In this document: piece by piece, positions 15,706-25,147 of the stretch
Layout of the letters: each line of letters begins with the position of its first letter
Position numbering within the stretch: the first letter of the stretch is position 1
Virus record (IMG/VR): IMGVR_UViG_3300044679_000035
Span: 1 to 58,814 of that record
From: a virus
Reading direction: 5' to 3' (one strand)
Length of the DNA stretch: 58,814 nt
Made by a program: the position numbers and the translations under genes
The notes under the pieces: generated by a model
Seen by the model: only the letters and a program-made list of their open reading frames with translations
Databases searched by the model: none
What the model was told of the DNA's origin: nothing

Positions 15706-16262
15706 TGCTCTATGACAGCCAATTCGCTTTCGTTCCCTACGGCGCTCCGCTGTCCTGCGTGGGGGCCGGGGGCGCCAGCTTCGCCTCGACCGTCATCGAC
15801 CTTCTGGGCGAGGGTGTCGGTGTGGCGCCCGAAAGCATTATCGGCTCGGAAACGGCGCTGTTCGGCACCGATCTGGGTAACGCGAGTTCCGGAATCGCGG
15901 TGCCGAAGCTGATGATGGCGACGGGCGCCGCCTTCGTGACGGCCAATGCCTGCACGCTGAGCGTCGCCTTTGAACTCGCCCCGGATACCGGCGCGGCAGG
16001 CAACTACCAGCCCGGCGCCTGGCAGGCCGTGCTTAACCAGGACAACCTCACCGCGGCTCAGCTTGCCGCGGGAACGGTCTTCGGCCGCTTCGACTGGCCG
16101 CCGGTATTCCCGGCCTCGTTGCGGCCGCGCTTCAGCCGCCTGCTGTTCACGACGCCGGCCGGTCTCAGCTTCACGGCGGGGACGGTGGCTTACGCTTTCG
16201 TCACCACGGCGCGCGACGATCAGGCCAACCGGCAGGCAGCCAGAAACTACACCGTGGCATGA
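15705..16262 (+). CDS. Capsid cement protein (Bbp16-like)
   Basis: 185 residues; ATG overlaps the capsid stop (TAATG). MLYDSQFAFVPYGAPLSCVG... and VAFELAPDTGAAGNYQPGAWQ fit the Bbp16 family, which forms trimers clamping capsid subunits from outside in BPP-1. The order capsid then cement is conserved in this phage group. Confidence 0.75.
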   Translation: MLYDSQFAFVPYGAPLSCVGAGGASFASTVIDLLGEGVGVAPESIIGSETALFGTDLGNASSGIAVPKLMMATGAAFVTANACTLSVAFELAPDTGAAGNYQPGAWQAVLNQDNLTAAQLAAGTVFGRFDWPPVFPASLRPRFSRLLFTTPAGLSFTAGTVAYAFVTTARDDQANRQAARNYTVA

Positions 16263-17080
16263 TGGAAAACATGGAAAACACCGAGTCGGCCGACGTGACC
16301 AACGACGCACGGATGCCTGCGCCGAAGAAGCCTGCAAAGCGTGGCCGAGGCCGCCCCCGCAAGGTGATGACGCCGCGCGCCGAAGCCAAGGCCATCACGG
16401 AGACCCCGGAGTTCCGCAAGGCGCTTCAGGACGCCGTCTCCGAGGTCACGAGGGAGCTGGTCGAAAAGCTGGCGAATGCCCGCAGCGATGCCGGGACCGA
16501 CGCGGCACCATCCGCGGACGCCGCACTCATCAAGTCGCTGGCGACCACGCTGTTCGAGATGTCCGATCAGGGCACCAACCGGGCGCCGCGCGTCGACCCC
16601 GACGAACTGGCGGCACGTCAGGCAGCGCGCGCGAAAATGGAAGATGTCCTCATCCAGGCAGCCGCCGAAGGCCGCGTGGTAAGCTATCAGTTGACCCGCA
16701 CCGTTTTTCTCGACGAGCAGATCGTTGAGCCGACCCGCCGGGACCCCCAGAGCAAGGCGCTTTGCACGCAGGATGTCGATTGGATCGGCGTCCCCGACGA
16801 GTCGATGGTCCCGCTGAACGAAACCGCGCGCGAAGTCCACGCCCTTTTCATGCGGTCCATCGGCGGCAAGACCAAGGAAGCCAAGGTTCCTTTCAAGCAT
16901 GCCCGCGACAATCCGAGGCTGCGCATCCATGGGCAGGAGCAGTCGCAGCCGGTTCGCGATGTCGCCGCGCCGCTCGCCAGCGGTGGCTTGCGGGTCCACA
17001 ATCCCGGGGCTCAGGGGCAGATCAAAGACGTCCGCGTTTTGGGGACTCTCTCCGAGCCCGCGCGGCAACTGGCGGCGTAG
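16259..17080 (+). CDS. Hypothetical protein with AT-hook-like motif
   Basis: 273 residues beginning MM in a 4-bp overlap with the cement gene. KRGRGRPRK (about 28-36) is an AT-hook-like DNA minor-groove motif. A helical region with RAEAKAITETPEFRKALQDAVSEVTRELVEKL follows. A role in packaging or in holding DNA in the head is possible; nothing more specific is visible. Confidence 0.6.
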   Translation: MMENMENTESADVTNDARMPAPKKPAKRGRGRPRKVMTPRAEAKAITETPEFRKALQDAVSEVTRELVEKLANARSDAGTDAAPSADAALIKSLATTLFEMSDQGTNRAPRVDPDELAARQAARAKMEDVLIQAAAEGRVVSYQLTRTVFLDEQIVEPTRRDPQSKALCTQDVDWIGVPDESMVPLNETAREVHALFMRSIGGKTKEAKVPFKHARDNPRLRIHGQEQSQPVRDVAAPLASGGLRVHNPGAQGQIKDVRVLGTLSEPARQLAA

Positions 17081-17134
17081 GTCATGGGGCGCCGCGATTT
17101 CGCATGCGCGCGCCTGCTCGCGAGGGTCGCCTAA

Positions 17135-17755
17135 ATGGGAATCCCCGCTCCAAACGGCGGAACGCCCAACAGTCTGCCGGCAAATGACCAGGCAAACTCC
17201 GGGATCATCGGCAGATTCACAGGCGTCGGTCCGAGCCCAGCGTATGCTTTCTGGGGCGCCTTCAACGTGGCGCTCTGGGGTTCCGCGGTCACCACGCTTA
17301 CGACGGTCGCCGGGAGTCTCGCCGCCACGGTCGCTTCAGCAACAGGGCTTGCCGTCGGCGACGCGATCAACAGCAAGAATGTTCCGGCAGGCACCACAAT
17401 CGGCGTCCTCGCCGGGACCAATGTCACACTGGCGCTGCCGCCGGGGGCAACGGACGCTCAAATCCTTGGCGGCGCCGATGCCGCGGCCAGCTTCGGAAAC
17501 GTGCCATATGTCGGCTCGGTGCAACTGGAACGCAGCTTTGACGGCGGTTCCACATTCATCGTCTGCGGTGTCGGCGGTTCCGGTCAGCAGGCCATTTATG
17601 CCGGCGGGACGGCGGTGTCGATCGTGGTAACCGAGCCCGAGCGTGGAGTCCTTTACAGGCTGAACTGCACGGCCTACACGGCGGCGGTTCCAATCAATTA
17701 TCGGATGTCGGCGTCGGGCCAGGCCGCCATGGCCTGGGGCGTGCCGGGAGCATAG
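17135..17755 (+). CDS. Structural protein, beta-rich, unknown
   Basis: 206 residues, rich in Gly/Ala/Thr/Val with few charges (SLAATVASATGLAVGDAI; VQLERSFDGGSTFIVCG), as in decoration or fibre-type virion proteins. Follows the head genes after a 54-nt gap. A GVGPSPAYAFWGAFNVALWG start may be a capsid-binding segment. No family recognised. Confidence 0.6.
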   Translation: MGIPAPNGGTPNSLPANDQANSGIIGRFTGVGPSPAYAFWGAFNVALWGSAVTTLTTVAGSLAATVASATGLAVGDAINSKNVPAGTTIGVLAGTNVTLALPPGATDAQILGGADAAASFGNVPYVGSVQLERSFDGGSTFIVCGVGGSGQQAIYAGGTAVSIVVTEPERGVLYRLNCTAYTAAVPINYRMSASGQAAMAWGVPGA

Positions 17756-17763
17756 AGGGAAAC

Positions 17764-18108
17764 ATGGTAGCGACACCCGCGGTACCCGGCGCACTGAACG
17801 TCACTCCGGTCGGCAACGAAATCGTTGCGCTGGCCGGCGCAGGGCCGACATGGCAGCAATGCACGGTTGCTCAGATCGCGGGCGGCGGCTCGGCGTGGCA
17901 GGGTACGTTCGTCCTCAACGGGTCCACGGCCGTCGTGGTGCCAAACGTGAATGTGGACGCCAATTCCGTGGTCCTGATTTCGCTGAATACGCTCGGCGGC
18001 ACGCAGGGCGCGGCGCCGACGGTGACCGCCAAAGCGGCCGGCGTCAGTTTCACCGTCGTCGGCACGGCGGGCGATACGAGCACCTACAATTACGTCATCC
18101 TCGGCTAA
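17764..18108 (+). CDS. Small beta-rich virion-type protein
   Basis: 114 residues, almost free of Lys/Arg, built of Val/Thr/Gly-rich strands. The C-terminal strand pattern TVVGTAGDTSTYNYVILG is common at the ends of phage decoration and fibre proteins. Operon context suggests a virion surface component. Confidence 0.55.
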   Translation: MVATPAVPGALNVTPVGNEIVALAGAGPTWQQCTVAQIAGGGSAWQGTFVLNGSTAVVVPNVNVDANSVVLISLNTLGGTQGAAPTVTAKAAGVSFTVVGTAGDTSTYNYVILG

Positions 18109-18120
18109 GGAGGCCGAACC

Positions 18121-19422
18121 ATGAAGAAAATCCGCAGCATTGCACTGGGTCTGGCGCTTGCCGGTGCCGCGATATTCGCAGCGGCGCAGACCGTTGCCCC
18201 GCAGGTCTCGACCATCAATCCCGGCGACCTGTTTCAGGATGTCGTCAATGGGCAGCCCCAAGCCGGGAATCAGTACGCGCCGGCATCGCTGTTCAGTGCC
18301 ACATTCGGCAACGGTTCCCCGAGCCGCGGCAATGCGCTGATCGGCGGCGATGCCACCACAAATCTGTGGCAGCGCAGCACGGCGGGGACCACCGAAACCA
18401 CGACGGTCGCCTATGGCAGCGCGGATCGCTGGCCCTATTGGAGCGGCACCTCGACCGCCATGAAGGTGATCCGGGACTCCACGGCGGCAGATCTCCCGGC
18501 AGGTTACGAATACGCCTTCAAGATGCAGCGCACGGCCTCGCAGACCGGTGTCGTGCAGATGTGCATGGCGCAGGAGGTCGCGAGCGTCAATTCCTACCAG
18601 TTCCAGGGCCAGACCGCCGAACTCGATTTCCATGCCTATCTCGGCGCGACCTATAGCGGCGGCTCGAGCCTGACCGCCTATATCGTCTACGGTACCGGTG
18701 TCGATGAGGGCACCACCGACCTTGCCTATGGCATCAATGCCGGCGGCGGCGGCTCGGTTGGCTGGACCGGGCAGGCGAATGCCACGGCTGCCGTCATTCC
18801 GCTTTCGACTGTCAGCACCGGAGGCCGCTACGCCGCCATCGGCTCGATCCCGGCCACGGCCACGGAAGTCGGCGTCGCGATCTGTTACACGCCGACCGGC
18901 ACCGCCGGCTCGACCGATTACGTCGCGCTTGCCGGTATCCAGCTGGTCCGCAACCCCGCCAACACCAGCTTCGTCAACACCGGCGTCGGGTATCAGTCCG
19001 GGGTCACGCCGAATCTCACGCTGGCCGCGTTCGAACGGCGCCCCGCCGCGCAGGAAGCCTACTATCAGTACACCTATTACCAGCAGTGGGCCGACAGTCT
19101 TGCCGCTACTTTCGTGCTGCCGGAAACCTGCACGGAAACGACATCCGGCTCGACCGCGACATGCCTGTTCGCCTTCCCCGTGGCGCTGCGGACCACGCCG
19201 ACTGTGGCCGTTGCGACTGCCACTTCGTTCGGCATGACCAAGGTTGCCGATGGGACCGCGGAAGCCTGCACGACCTTTGCCGTGATTTCGTCCACCGCGA
19301 CGCCGAATAATTTCAAGGCGACCTGCGCGGTATCCGAGACCGCGGCTGTCGGGACCATGCACATCGGCCTTTACGCCAACACGGGAGCCGCGAATACCCT
19401 GACGGTGAGCAGCGAACTGTAA
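18121..19422 (+). CDS. Fibre-like virion protein with a signal peptide
   Basis: 433 residues. The start MKKIRSIALGLALAGAAIFA then AA-Q is a textbook Sec signal peptide, unexpected for a protein assembled in the cytoplasm. The rest is beta-rich (LWQRSTAGTTETTTVAYGSADRWPYWSG; AFKMQRTASQTGVVQMCMAQEV), like carbohydrate-binding jelly-roll domains of tail fibres, with an ATPTV-like strand repeat near the C-terminus. AAGGAGG ribosome site. Other phage proteins in this window share such leaders. Confidence 0.6.
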   Translation: MKKIRSIALGLALAGAAIFAAAQTVAPQVSTINPGDLFQDVVNGQPQAGNQYAPASLFSATFGNGSPSRGNALIGGDATTNLWQRSTAGTTETTTVAYGSADRWPYWSGTSTAMKVIRDSTAADLPAGYEYAFKMQRTASQTGVVQMCMAQEVASVNSYQFQGQTAELDFHAYLGATYSGGSSLTAYIVYGTGVDEGTTDLAYGINAGGGGSVGWTGQANATAAVIPLSTVSTGGRYAAIGSIPATATEVGVAICYTPTGTAGSTDYVALAGIQLVRNPANTSFVNTGVGYQSGVTPNLTLAAFERRPAAQEAYYQYTYYQQWADSLAATFVLPETCTETTSGSTATCLFAFPVALRTTPTVAVATATSFGMTKVADGTAEACTTFAVISSTATPNNFKATCAVSETAAVGTMHIGLYANTGAANTLTVSSEL

Positions 19423-19649
19423 TGCCCTGGGGATCTGGCAAGGAGTTCGCCGGGCGGCACAACTCCAAGCTCCATGGAAAAGCGGCTCGCGGCACCAAGG
19501 ATGTCGCCAATAAGCTGCTTTCCGAGGGCAAGCCGGAAGGTCAGGCGATCCGGGAGGCGAATGCGGTCGGCGACCGTCTCATGGGCAGGAATAAGCCCAA
19601 GGAACGGACCCAGCGGCAGAAGATGCTCTACGACCGGCTGAGGCGATGA
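19422..19649 (+). CDS. Small basic protein, possibly paralogous to the next gene
   Basis: 75 residues, strongly basic. The C-terminal KERTQRQKMLYDRLRR resembles KRTSRQRAMYDGKE at the end of the following protein, suggesting a duplicated small family. ATG overlaps the preceding stop. DNA-binding or assembly role possible. Confidence 0.6.
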   Translation: MPWGSGKEFAGRHNSKLHGKAARGTKDVANKLLSEGKPEGQAIREANAVGDRLMGRNKPKERTQRQKMLYDRLRR

Positions 19650-19951
19650 GCCGACCCGGCATCATGGATTTGGCGCAGAGGAGCGCGGGCGTGGCCGAGA
19701 AGCGCAAGAAAGGGTGGATACCGAAGTCCCGTTTTCATCCCGGGGGTGAAAAAGGCAAGCTGCATCGCGAGCTCGGAATCTCGACCGATTCCAAGATACC
19801 GGCATCGCGCCTTGCGGCGGCGACTCGCTCGCGCGATCCTGAAATCCGCCGCGACGCGATTCGTGCCAAAACGATGTCGAAGTGGCACCACGGCGGCAAA
19901 GGCGACAAGCGGACATCTCGGCAGCGCGCGATGTACGACGGCAAGGAGTGA
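19646..19951 (+). CDS. Small basic protein
   Basis: 101 residues, Lys/Arg-rich. KGWIPKSRFHPGGEKGKLHRELGI and a C-terminal segment like that of the preceding gene. Overlaps it by 4 bp. Proteins with this start occur in phage structural clusters; function unknown. Confidence 0.6.
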   Translation: MSRPGIMDLAQRSAGVAEKRKKGWIPKSRFHPGGEKGKLHRELGISTDSKIPASRLAAATRSRDPEIRRDAIRAKTMSKWHHGGKGDKRTSRQRAMYDGKE

Positions 19952-19956
19952 GACCG

Positions 19957-20505
19957 ATGGCGAAAGAGTCCGAAAAGAAGAAGCCTGAGCCGAAGGAAGA
20001 AAAGCGCGAGGAGAGCAAGCCCCGCGAGGCCGGGCACACCGCCGAGAGTCGCCGGAAGGCCATCTACAGTCATCCCCGCAGCGAGAAGCGCCGCGTGGAA
20101 GAGCATGAGGACGAAGAGGGCGGCGAAGGCGAGCGCGACGGCGCCATGGGCGAGCGCCACGGCGAGGCCCGCATGGAGATGGCAAAGCGGCACGAGAAGG
20201 AACGCATGGAACTCCATGGCGCCCATCGCGACGAGCACCGTAAAATGGCCGACCGCCATGCCGAGGAACATGAGGGCGTCGAGGGCCGGCACGAGATGGT
20301 CGCCCTGCACCGCCGTCAGGAGCAGGAACACCGCGCCATGCACCACCGCCATCACGCCGCGCACCGCGATATGATGGCGAGGCACGAGCAGGACTTAAAC
20401 GGCCTCAACACGGCGCAGGAAGGCGAAATGCCGGAGACCGGCGAGCAGCCGGCCCCGGGCGCCCAACAGGAACAGGCGGCAGCGCCAGCCCCGGCGGCGG
20501 CCTAA
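19957..20505 (+). CDS. His/Glu/Arg-rich low-complexity protein
   Basis: 182 residues from the ATG after GGAGTGAGACCG. Lys/Glu-rich start; then about 85 residues dense in His, Glu, Arg and Met (HEKERMELHGAHRDEHRKMA; HRAMHHRHHAAHRDMMARHE), likely a long charged helix; then a Gln/Ala/Pro tail. Metal or nucleic-acid binding is conceivable. Sits between fibre-like and staple genes. Confidence 0.6.
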   Translation: MAKESEKKKPEPKEEKREESKPREAGHTAESRRKAIYSHPRSEKRRVEEHEDEEGGEGERDGAMGERHGEARMEMAKRHEKERMELHGAHRDEHRKMADRHAEEHEGVEGRHEMVALHRRQEQEHRAMHHRHHAAHRDMMARHEQDLNGLNTAQEGEMPETGEQPAPGAQQEQAAAPAPAAA

Positions 20506-20515
20506 AGGAGCGAAC

Positions 20516-20881
20516 ATGGCAGAGAATGATGCGGCCGCAGGCGCGGCAGATGTCACCGCAGCCGAGAATTTTGCTGCGGTGCGGACCGATATCGTCGCGC
20601 TGAAGACCGACCTTGAGGCGCTGGAGGATCGTGTCGCCAAGCTGGAGCAGGCACCGAAGGCGGCGTCAGGGTCGAATGGCACCGCTGTCGGCGGCATCGT
20701 CACCTACACCGGCGACGAATCGAACGGCGGCACCAGCCATCCCGCGATGGTCACAGGCGTCGACGACAAGGGGAATGCCAATCTGATCGTTTTCTTCGAT
20801 GGTTCGCCGCCTGGCGTCCGCAAGGGCGTCGCGCGGAAGAACGATCATGGCGACCAGACCAGTTATTGGTCCGCGGGCTGA
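20516..20881 (+). CDS. Small coiled-coil plus beta-domain protein
   Basis: 121 residues: an N-terminal heptad-like helix (VRTDIVALKTDLEALEDRVAKLEQ, about 22-45), then a beta domain (GGIVTYTGDESNGGTSHPAMVTGVDDKGNANLIVFFDG). A trimerising coiled coil with a small globular head would fit a virion appendage. Ribosome site AAAGGAG. Confidence 0.6.
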   Translation: MAENDAAAGAADVTAAENFAAVRTDIVALKTDLEALEDRVAKLEQAPKAASGSNGTAVGGIVTYTGDESNGGTSHPAMVTGVDDKGNANLIVFFDGSPPGVRKGVARKNDHGDQTSYWSAG

Positions 20882-20887
20882 TTCGCC

Positions 20888-21211
20888 GTGGGCTGGAGCC
20901 GCCTTGTATCGGTCGAATTGACGGACGAGGAAAAGCTCGACGCCAATCTTCCGCCGGCGCTCGCGGATATGCCCGACTATCCTTACGGGCTCCGCATCTC
21001 GCTTGACCAGCGCACGCTCGCCAAGCTCGAGCTTGAGCCTGATTGCGAGGTCGGCGACTACCTCGACATGCGCTGCTTCGGCCGCGTGATGTCGGTCTCG
21101 ATCAATGACCATCCCGATGGCAAGAGATGCTGCGTCGAAATCCAGATAGAGCAGATCGCCATCGAGAATGAATCCGACGAAGAGCCGGAGCCAACCTACC
21201 GCAGGGAGTAA
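20888..21211 (+). CDS. Capsid staple protein-like
   Basis: 107 residues from GTG. The pattern VSVELTDEEK..., MPDYPYGLRISLDQRTLAKLELEPDCEVGDYL... VMSVSI... CCVEIQIEQI matches small phage proteins now called capsid staple proteins (YPYGL-I-L motif, C-terminal VELQI strand), which lace neighbouring capsomers together. Its place in the structural cluster agrees. Confidence 0.7.
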   Translation: MGWSRLVSVELTDEEKLDANLPPALADMPDYPYGLRISLDQRTLAKLELEPDCEVGDYLDMRCFGRVMSVSINDHPDGKRCCVEIQIEQIAIENESDEEPEPTYRRE

Positions 21212-21215
21212 TCGC

Positions 21216-24200
21216 ATGTTTCGCAAGGGCGGCACGCTGGCAATGGGCGGCATCGTGGCCGCCTTTCTCGCATTTTGCGGTGTCGCTTTCGGCCAGGGTG
21301 CGATTCTTCAGGGCGGCCCGGTCACGGCTTCTCACCCCGTTGTTTGGTATTATAGCGGTCTTGTCGGAGATCCAGGCAACGCCGCCGGCTTCGGCCCCAA
21401 CGGCGTCGCCGGCGTCGGCATCTCCGAGCTTCTGCTGGTCCACCAGGGCACCGGGACGCCGCCCTATGCCAATGTCGGCACCGGCCCGATGTACGCGACG
21501 AATTGCGGCTATGACGGCCCGGTCAGCAGCGGCAGCGGCTATCACTACCTCTGCCTCGATCCGAATGCGAACGGCGGCGGCCTCATTGAATACGGCTACT
21601 CACCCCCGGCTACGCCGCTTCCCCTGAACCTGTGCGTCAATGGGAGTTGCACGGTTCTCCCGCAATCCGGTGGCAGCGGCTCGACCCCGGCTACACGCCA
21701 GATCACGACCGGGAACGTCGACACCGCCACGACGACCGACAATCAGATCCAGTGGGCCAGCGCATCCCCCGGCTTCAAGATCGAAAATCTGTACGGATGC
21801 GGGCCGACCACGAAGGGTTTGTGGCTCAACGTCTCGGACGAAGAAGGCACCGCAGCGCTCTATCCGATCATGCTGGTTGCCGGGGCCGGAAATACAGTCG
21901 CGGGCACCTCGACGGCCATGATCGCGACTACGCTGGCTGGAACTCGAATTTCCTGCGACGGAATCTCGAACTGGACGGCCTCCCCGGTCAATCCGAACAC
22001 GATGACGGAGTGGATCAACCCGGTTTCGCAATACGGCGCGATCGGCGACGAAGATGATTCCTACCATTGCTCGTGGACTTCGCAGCTTACCTGTCCGGGC
22101 AAGAACATCGCGTATTTCACCGGCACCAAGATCGTGGACATCGGCTATGCCGGCCCGGGCTACGGCGCCTATGTCGGCACCGCAACATGGAACAGCCAGC
22201 ACGTTCTCAATCTGAGCCCGACCCCGACGACGGCGGGACCACTCATCCACGTCACCGCGATCGGGCTCACCACGGCAACGGGCATCGGTTATCTGGTCGG
22301 CGATGAAGTCGGCATGGACTGCGGTTCCGGCTGCACGCAATTTAATCAGTCCACCGGCTATGTCAGCGAGATCGGGTTTTACAACGACAACGCATCGGGA
22401 CATCTGCCGACCGTCGCTGCGGCGGGCACGGGAGGGGTGGACAATGCCAGTTGCACCGTCATTGCGAACGGTAACGGCACTTCGGCTGACGGCTACGCGC
22501 TCCAAGGAAATTACATTCAAGTCAACGTCGTCCTAAATTCCTCCGGCAATCTCGGCAGTGGTGCCACGATCAGTTCCTACGCCAATGCGAGCACTCTCTA
22601 TACCGCGAACATGGCCTCTCCCGCTGACGAGCCGGTCAGTGCCGGAACCTGCACCGGCCTGACCGGGGCCGCGCTGAATTTCGAGCCCTCGGGAATTCCG
22701 GTCACCTTCGCCTTCAATATCAAGGCCAACGACATCACGACCGGATTCTATTCGGCGATCGGATGCGCGAGCACGGCGACGGCGCTCGATACGCTATCCG
22801 GCGCCGGTTCCGGTGCGACAGCGGAATGCAACGCCGCGACTTCGGACGCCCGCTGGTGCACCGACAACACGACGGCGTTCGCGAATGTCATCGCCGCGGC
22901 CAACAATCAGTCCGCGCTGAATCGTCCCTTCCGGGTCCACACCCCGGCCGGCGGTTACTGCCTGAAGCCGACGCTTACCCCGATCAACGGCTACGGCAAT
23001 TTCGAGGGCGAAGGTCACAACCACACCGTATTTTTCCTGATCGCAAACACGGCCGGAGACTGGCCGGCCACGCTCGATTCGAATCAGAACGGCTCCCTGC
23101 AAAATCAGGGCGGCACCATGACCTATGGCGACGAAGTCAACCCGAACCGCGGCGGCGAGCATTTCGGCGGGTACACCGTCATCGGCGACTGGTCCAGCGC
23201 GGCGACGCAAAACGCTCTGATGAACTACGGCCCGACTGACTGGATGCACGTTTATGACTACGAGGCGTATTACGTGCATGGGCGTTGCTGGGGCGTCGGG
23301 GCAGATGGCCCGTACCCGACCGGCAAAGGCAGCGTCCGTGAAAGCGACGCTCAGGATGTCCGCTTCGAGGACTGCGGCGCGCCCGGAATCCCGCCGCTCG
23401 ATATCGTGAGCCTGGGCCAGATCTACGGCCCCAACAATCTGCACTTCCGCAATGTCCGCGTCTTCGATCCCCACGGCCCCGGGCAGGCATATCGTTCCTG
23501 CGGCAACAGTGACCCGGCGCATATCATCACGTGGGACGATTCCCACATCGAACTGTCCTCCATGAGCGGGACATCGCTGGTCGCGGACGGTCTGCAGCTT
23601 GGCGACGCGAATTGCCCCAACGAGTCTTTTCCGGCGGTCGGCGGCGGCTCCTACACGCCGTCGAGCTCTCCGAGTCCCGGCATCGCCAGCTTCATCGGCG
23701 CCGGCGATACTTTCAGCAACATACCTGCTGGTTACGGCGCTACGGCGGGCACCACGGCGGCCGTCCATGTCTACAAGGGAGCCAACAATTCCAATATCAT
23801 ACTTTCCGGAACCATTGGCGCCGCAGGCGGAGCGGCCGGAGGCGGCGTCTATTTCGATGGCGGCAACAAGAGCACGTTCAGGTTCCAGTCCAACGGCGCC
23901 AGCGATTATCAATGGAGGGCCGGGACATCGCTGAGTTCGACCAATGTCGGCCCCGGCGTCACATATGATTGCGGCTATCTGGGCTGCCCGCTGTCGCAGC
24001 TCGTCGAAACCGACGCGCAGCCCGGAGGCGCCAATCCACTGTCATTTCCAATGTACAGCAATGCCCTGAACCATCCCCTTGGCCTGATGTGGTCGCAGAC
24101 GGTCGGTGTCGCCAACGCGACGAGTGGCGGCCAGACGATGTTTGGCACCGGGATCGGTTCGAGGGGGTTCGGACCCAATTACCCGGTTGTCGGCACCCTG

Positions 24201-24575
24201 TTCGAGACCAAGGCGTTCGGGACCTATTCGACAGCCGCATCGCCGGGGACCACAACCTTCGCCGTCAGTCTCGGCGGGACGACGTTGCTGAACTGGCCCA
24301 CCCTGGCGCTGGGCAATTCGCAGACCACGGTGCCGTGGTCTCTCTACGCGACCTGCACGTTCACGGCTGTCGGCATCGCGGCCACCGCAAATTGCTGGGG
24401 CACCGTCAGCGCGTCTGGTGCCGCGACGGTGCCGTTCTTCGAGGCCGCATCCGTGACCGGTCTCAATACGACCACGATCATCGGCGCCACTCTTAACCTG
24501 AAAACGACATGGAACGCCTACGCGAGCGGGGATACCATCATCTGGAATAATGGCGGCATCTGGGTGCCGAATTAA
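21216..24575 (+). CDS. Tailspike-like beta-helix protein with a signal peptide
   Basis: 1,119 residues; ATG after CAGGGAG. An N-terminal hydrophobic leader (LAMGGIVAAFLAFCGVAFG) looks like a Sec signal. A YGAIGDEDD motif (about 270-280), NTTAFANVIAAANNQ and RPFRVHTPAGGYCLKPTLTPINGYGNFEGEGHNHTVF follow, which is how a pectate-lyase-type right-handed beta-helix begins. The middle and C-terminus are Gly/Ser/Thr-rich repeats. Such spikes bind and often cut host surface polysaccharide; catalytic residues cannot be named. Confidence 0.65.
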   Translation: MFRKGGTLAMGGIVAAFLAFCGVAFGQGAILQGGPVTASHPVVWYYSGLVGDPGNAAGFGPNGVAGVGISELLLVHQGTGTPPYANVGTGPMYATNCGYDGPVSSGSGYHYLCLDPNANGGGLIEYGYSPPATPLPLNLCVNGSCTVLPQSGGSGSTPATRQITTGNVDTATTTDNQIQWASASPGFKIENLYGCGPTTKGLWLNVSDEEGTAALYPIMLVAGAGNTVAGTSTAMIATTLAGTRISCDGISNWTASPVNPNTMTEWINPVSQYGAIGDEDDSYHCSWTSQLTCPGKNIAYFTGTKIVDIGYAGPGYGAYVGTATWNSQHVLNLSPTPTTAGPLIHVTAIGLTTATGIGYLVGDEVGMDCGSGCTQFNQSTGYVSEIGFYNDNASGHLPTVAAAGTGGVDNASCTVIANGNGTSADGYALQGNYIQVNVVLNSSGNLGSGATISSYANASTLYTANMASPADEPVSAGTCTGLTGAALNFEPSGIPVTFAFNIKANDITTGFYSAIGCASTATALDTLSGAGSGATAECNAATSDARWCTDNTTAFANVIAAANNQSALNRPFRVHTPAGGYCLKPTLTPINGYGNFEGEGHNHTVFFLIANTAGDWPATLDSNQNGSLQNQGGTMTYGDEVNPNRGGEHFGGYTVIGDWSSAATQNALMNYGPTDWMHVYDYEAYYVHGRCWGVGADGPYPTGKGSVRESDAQDVRFEDCGAPGIPPLDIVSLGQIYGPNNLHFRNVRVFDPHGPGQAYRSCGNSDPAHIITWDDSHIELSSMSGTSLVADGLQLGDANCPNESFPAVGGGSYTPSSSPSPGIASFIGAGDTFSNIPAGYGATAGTTAAVHVYKGANNSNIILSGTIGAAGGAAGGGVYFDGGNKSTFRFQSNGASDYQWRAGTSLSSTNVGPGVTYDCGYLGCPLSQLVETDAQPGGANPLSFPMYSNALNHPLGLMWSQTVGVANATSGGQTMFGTGIGSRGFGPNYPVVGTLFETKAFGTYSTAASPGTTTFAVSLGGTTLLNWPTLALGNSQTTVPWSLYATCTFTAVGIAATANCWGTVSASGAATVPFFEAASVTGLNTTTIIGATLNLKTTWNAYASGDTIIWNNGGIWVPN

Positions 24576-25145
24576 ATGCTCGGCGAAACGCCTCTCACGC
24601 TCGTTAATCGGGCCATCCAACTCTTTGGTGACGACCAGCCGCCGGTCACGGGCACCTACCCGGATTTCGACAGCAGCCCGGCGGGCGTTGCCGCTGCGCA
24701 ACTCTATTTGCCCTGCGTGCAGACCGTGGCGAAGCGGTGGGGCTGGGATTACGCCCGCAGCGTCGTTGCCCTCGTCCTGACCGGCAACACGGCCCCCTAC
24801 GGCATCGCCTACGAATATGCCTACCCCACGAACGGCATCGAAATCGGCGACCTTTTCCCTGCCGCGCCGGACCCCAATAATCCGCTGCCGGTGAATCACA
24901 CGGTCGGCAACGTGATGGTCGCGGGGGTCCCGACCAAGGTGATCTGGACCAATCTGCAGAACGCGAACGCATCCATGACCGCGCAGCCGCCGCCCGCGCT
25001 GTGGGATGCAGACTTTGCCGAATCAGTGGTACGGTTGCTGGCATCGGAGATGGCTATGGCGATCGCAGGGCGTCCGCAGACCGGTTCGCAGCTCATCGGA
25101 GAAGCCGACAGCTTTGCCACGGCGGCGGAGGGCAGACCTGGATGA
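24576..25145 (+). CDS. gp11-like head-tail adaptor, copy 1
   Basis: 189 residues. LTLVNRAIQLFGDD, WGWDYARS, YGIAYEYAYP, NLQNANASMTAQPPPALWDADFAESVVRLLASEMA: the layout of T7 gp11-type adaptor proteins that form the ring between portal and nozzle. Starts directly after the tailspike stop. Its last ten codons (FATAAEGRPG) are duplicated about 540 bp downstream. Confidence 0.72.
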   Translation: MLGETPLTLVNRAIQLFGDDQPPVTGTYPDFDSSPAGVAAAQLYLPCVQTVAKRWGWDYARSVVALVLTGNTAPYGIAYEYAYPTNGIEIGDLFPAAPDPNNPLPVNHTVGNVMVAGVPTKVIWTNLQNANASMTAQPPPALWDADFAESVVRLLASEMAMAIAGRPQTGSQLIGEADSFATAAEGRPG

Positions 25146-25147
25146 GC
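25113..25147 (+). repeat. Copy 1 of the gp11-1 gene end
   Basis: 35 nt beginning TTTGCCACGG and running into the DUF1643 start (GGATGAGC). Matches 25657-25691 at 33 of 35 positions. Confidence 0.9.

Noticed and set aside
14659-24575. A diversity-generating retroelement, because the capsid genes resemble BPP-1
   Set aside because: No reverse transcriptase, no template/variable repeat pair with adenine-specific differences and no Mtd-like C-type lectin protein could be seen in the window.
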